Assembly (NCBI GenBank): GCA_013138675.1
Contig: WTCH01000325.1
Coordinates: 1-5,746 of the forward strand
Direction of reading: 5' to 3'
Origin: Woeseiaceae bacterium
GTDB taxonomy: Bacteria; Pseudomonadota; Gammaproteobacteria; Steroidobacterales; Woeseiaceae
Length of the DNA: 5,746 nucleotides
Below the pieces are notes generated by a model. It worked only from the letters and a program-made list of their open reading frames with translations, had not been told where the DNA came from and made no database searches. Numbering within the stretch: the first letter of the stretch is position 1; each line of letters begins with the position of its first letter. Of this stretch, positions 5,237 to 5,746 are shown in pieces. Both the position numbers and the translations under genes were made by a program.

Positions 5237-5746
5237 TCAGGGCTGCTCGTCGAGGTATTTCTCCGCATCGAGCGCCGCCATACAGCCGGCCCCGGCCGAT
5301 GTAACGGCCTGCCGGTAGATTTGGTCAGCGACGTCGCCTGCCGCGAACACGCCCGGAGCGCTGGTTGCTGTGGCATTGCCCTCGAGCCCCGACTTGATCG
5401 TGATGTAGTTGTTTTTCATATCGAGCTGGTCTTTGAACAGCCCCGTGTTTGGGCTATGACCGATCGCGATGAACACGCCAGTAAGGTCAATGTCCCGGGT
5501 TTGCGATTCGTCTTTGGTGCTGCGAACACGCAGCCCGGTCACTCCGGCGTCATCACCGACAACCTCGTCAACAACGTGGTCCCAGAGAATTTCGATCTTG
5601 CCTTCTTTTTCCTTTTCGAACAGGTGGTCCTGCAGGATCTTCTCGGCACGCAATTCGTCGCGGCGATGAACCAGCGTGACTTTCGATGCAATATTGCTGA
5701 GGTACAGCGCTTCCTCTGCGGCCGTATTGCCGCCGCCAATGACAGC
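5237..5746 (-). CDS. trxB: Thioredoxin reductase, C-terminal part (partial)
   Basis: The frame is open to the right edge, giving the last 169 codons of a protein usually about 315-320 residues long; the N-terminus lies outside the window. TrxB is the FAD enzyme that uses NADPH to reduce thioredoxin in the cytoplasm. The visible part begins inside the NADPH domain with AVIGGGNTAAEEAL, followed by the NADPH phosphate-binding motif HRRDELR (visible residues 27-33, about 5668-5648). It continues with GVFIAIGHSPNT and the returning FAD-domain segment GVFAAGDVADQIYRQA, then SAGAGCMAALDAEKYL near the end. Identity to E. coli TrxB looks high throughout this half. The CxxC redox-active pair should lie just upstream of the visible part and cannot be checked. 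No frameshift is seen. It is the first visible gene of the minus-strand block, 15 bases before the COG3146-family gene. Confidence 0.96.
   Translation of the reverse strand, partial: AVIGGGNTAAEEALYLSNIASKVTLVHRRDELRAEKILQDHLFEKEKEGKIEILWDHVVDEVVGDDAGVTGLRVRSTKDESQTRDIDLTGVFIAIGHSPNTGLFKDQLDMKNNYITIKSGLEGNATATSAPGVFAAGDVADQIYRQAVTSAGAGCMAALDAEKYLDEQP

Noticed and set aside
1..5746. CRISPR array, insertion sequence, phage genes or a defence system
   Set aside because: No direct repeat series, transposase, integrase or other mobile-element signature was seen; nearly all the sequence is explained by conserved housekeeping genes.

Overview
The window reads as chromosomal DNA of a gammaproteobacterium with moderately high GC content. 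The main evidence is the gene set trxB, aat, infA, clpA and clpS lying together. This is the same neighbourhood known from Escherichia coli (trxB ... aat-infA-serW-clpA-clpS). The proteins also match the gammaproteobacterial forms closely, especially IF1, ClpA and the C-terminal half of TrxB. The genus cannot be resolved by eye.

Layout. Positions 1-146 (minus) hold the N-terminus of a membrane-anchored protein that resembles GspC of the type II secretion system; the gene runs off the left edge. Positions 147-443 are a divergent intergenic region with one plausible promoter in each direction. Positions 444-3054 (plus) are clpS and clpA, 16 bases apart. Only 7 bases after the clpA stop, the convergent minus-strand block ends. 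Read in its own direction from the right edge, that block is trxB (partial), a COG3146/DUF482-type predicted N-acyltransferase, aat and infA.

How the genes work together. Aat attaches Leu or Phe to proteins that begin with Lys or Arg, creating N-degrons. ClpS binds these N-degrons and delivers the proteins to the ClpA unfoldase, which feeds ClpP (not in this window). Writer, reader and unfoldase of the bacterial Leu/N-degron pathway thus lie within 4 kb. IF1 (infA) is a translation housekeeping factor that has stayed in this neighbourhood, and TrxB is a redox housekeeping enzyme. The COG3146 gene overlaps aat by four bases (GTGA), so the two are probably translationally coupled.

Overall this is a largely ordinary housekeeping region, and I do not see a new defence or mobile system. 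The points most worth a second look are the apparent TTG start of infA with no visible Shine-Dalgarno sequence, the coupling of an uncharacterised acyltransferase to aat, the very tight clpA/infA convergence without a terminator or serW tRNA, and the absence of a second N-degron transferase (ate/bpt) from the cluster.
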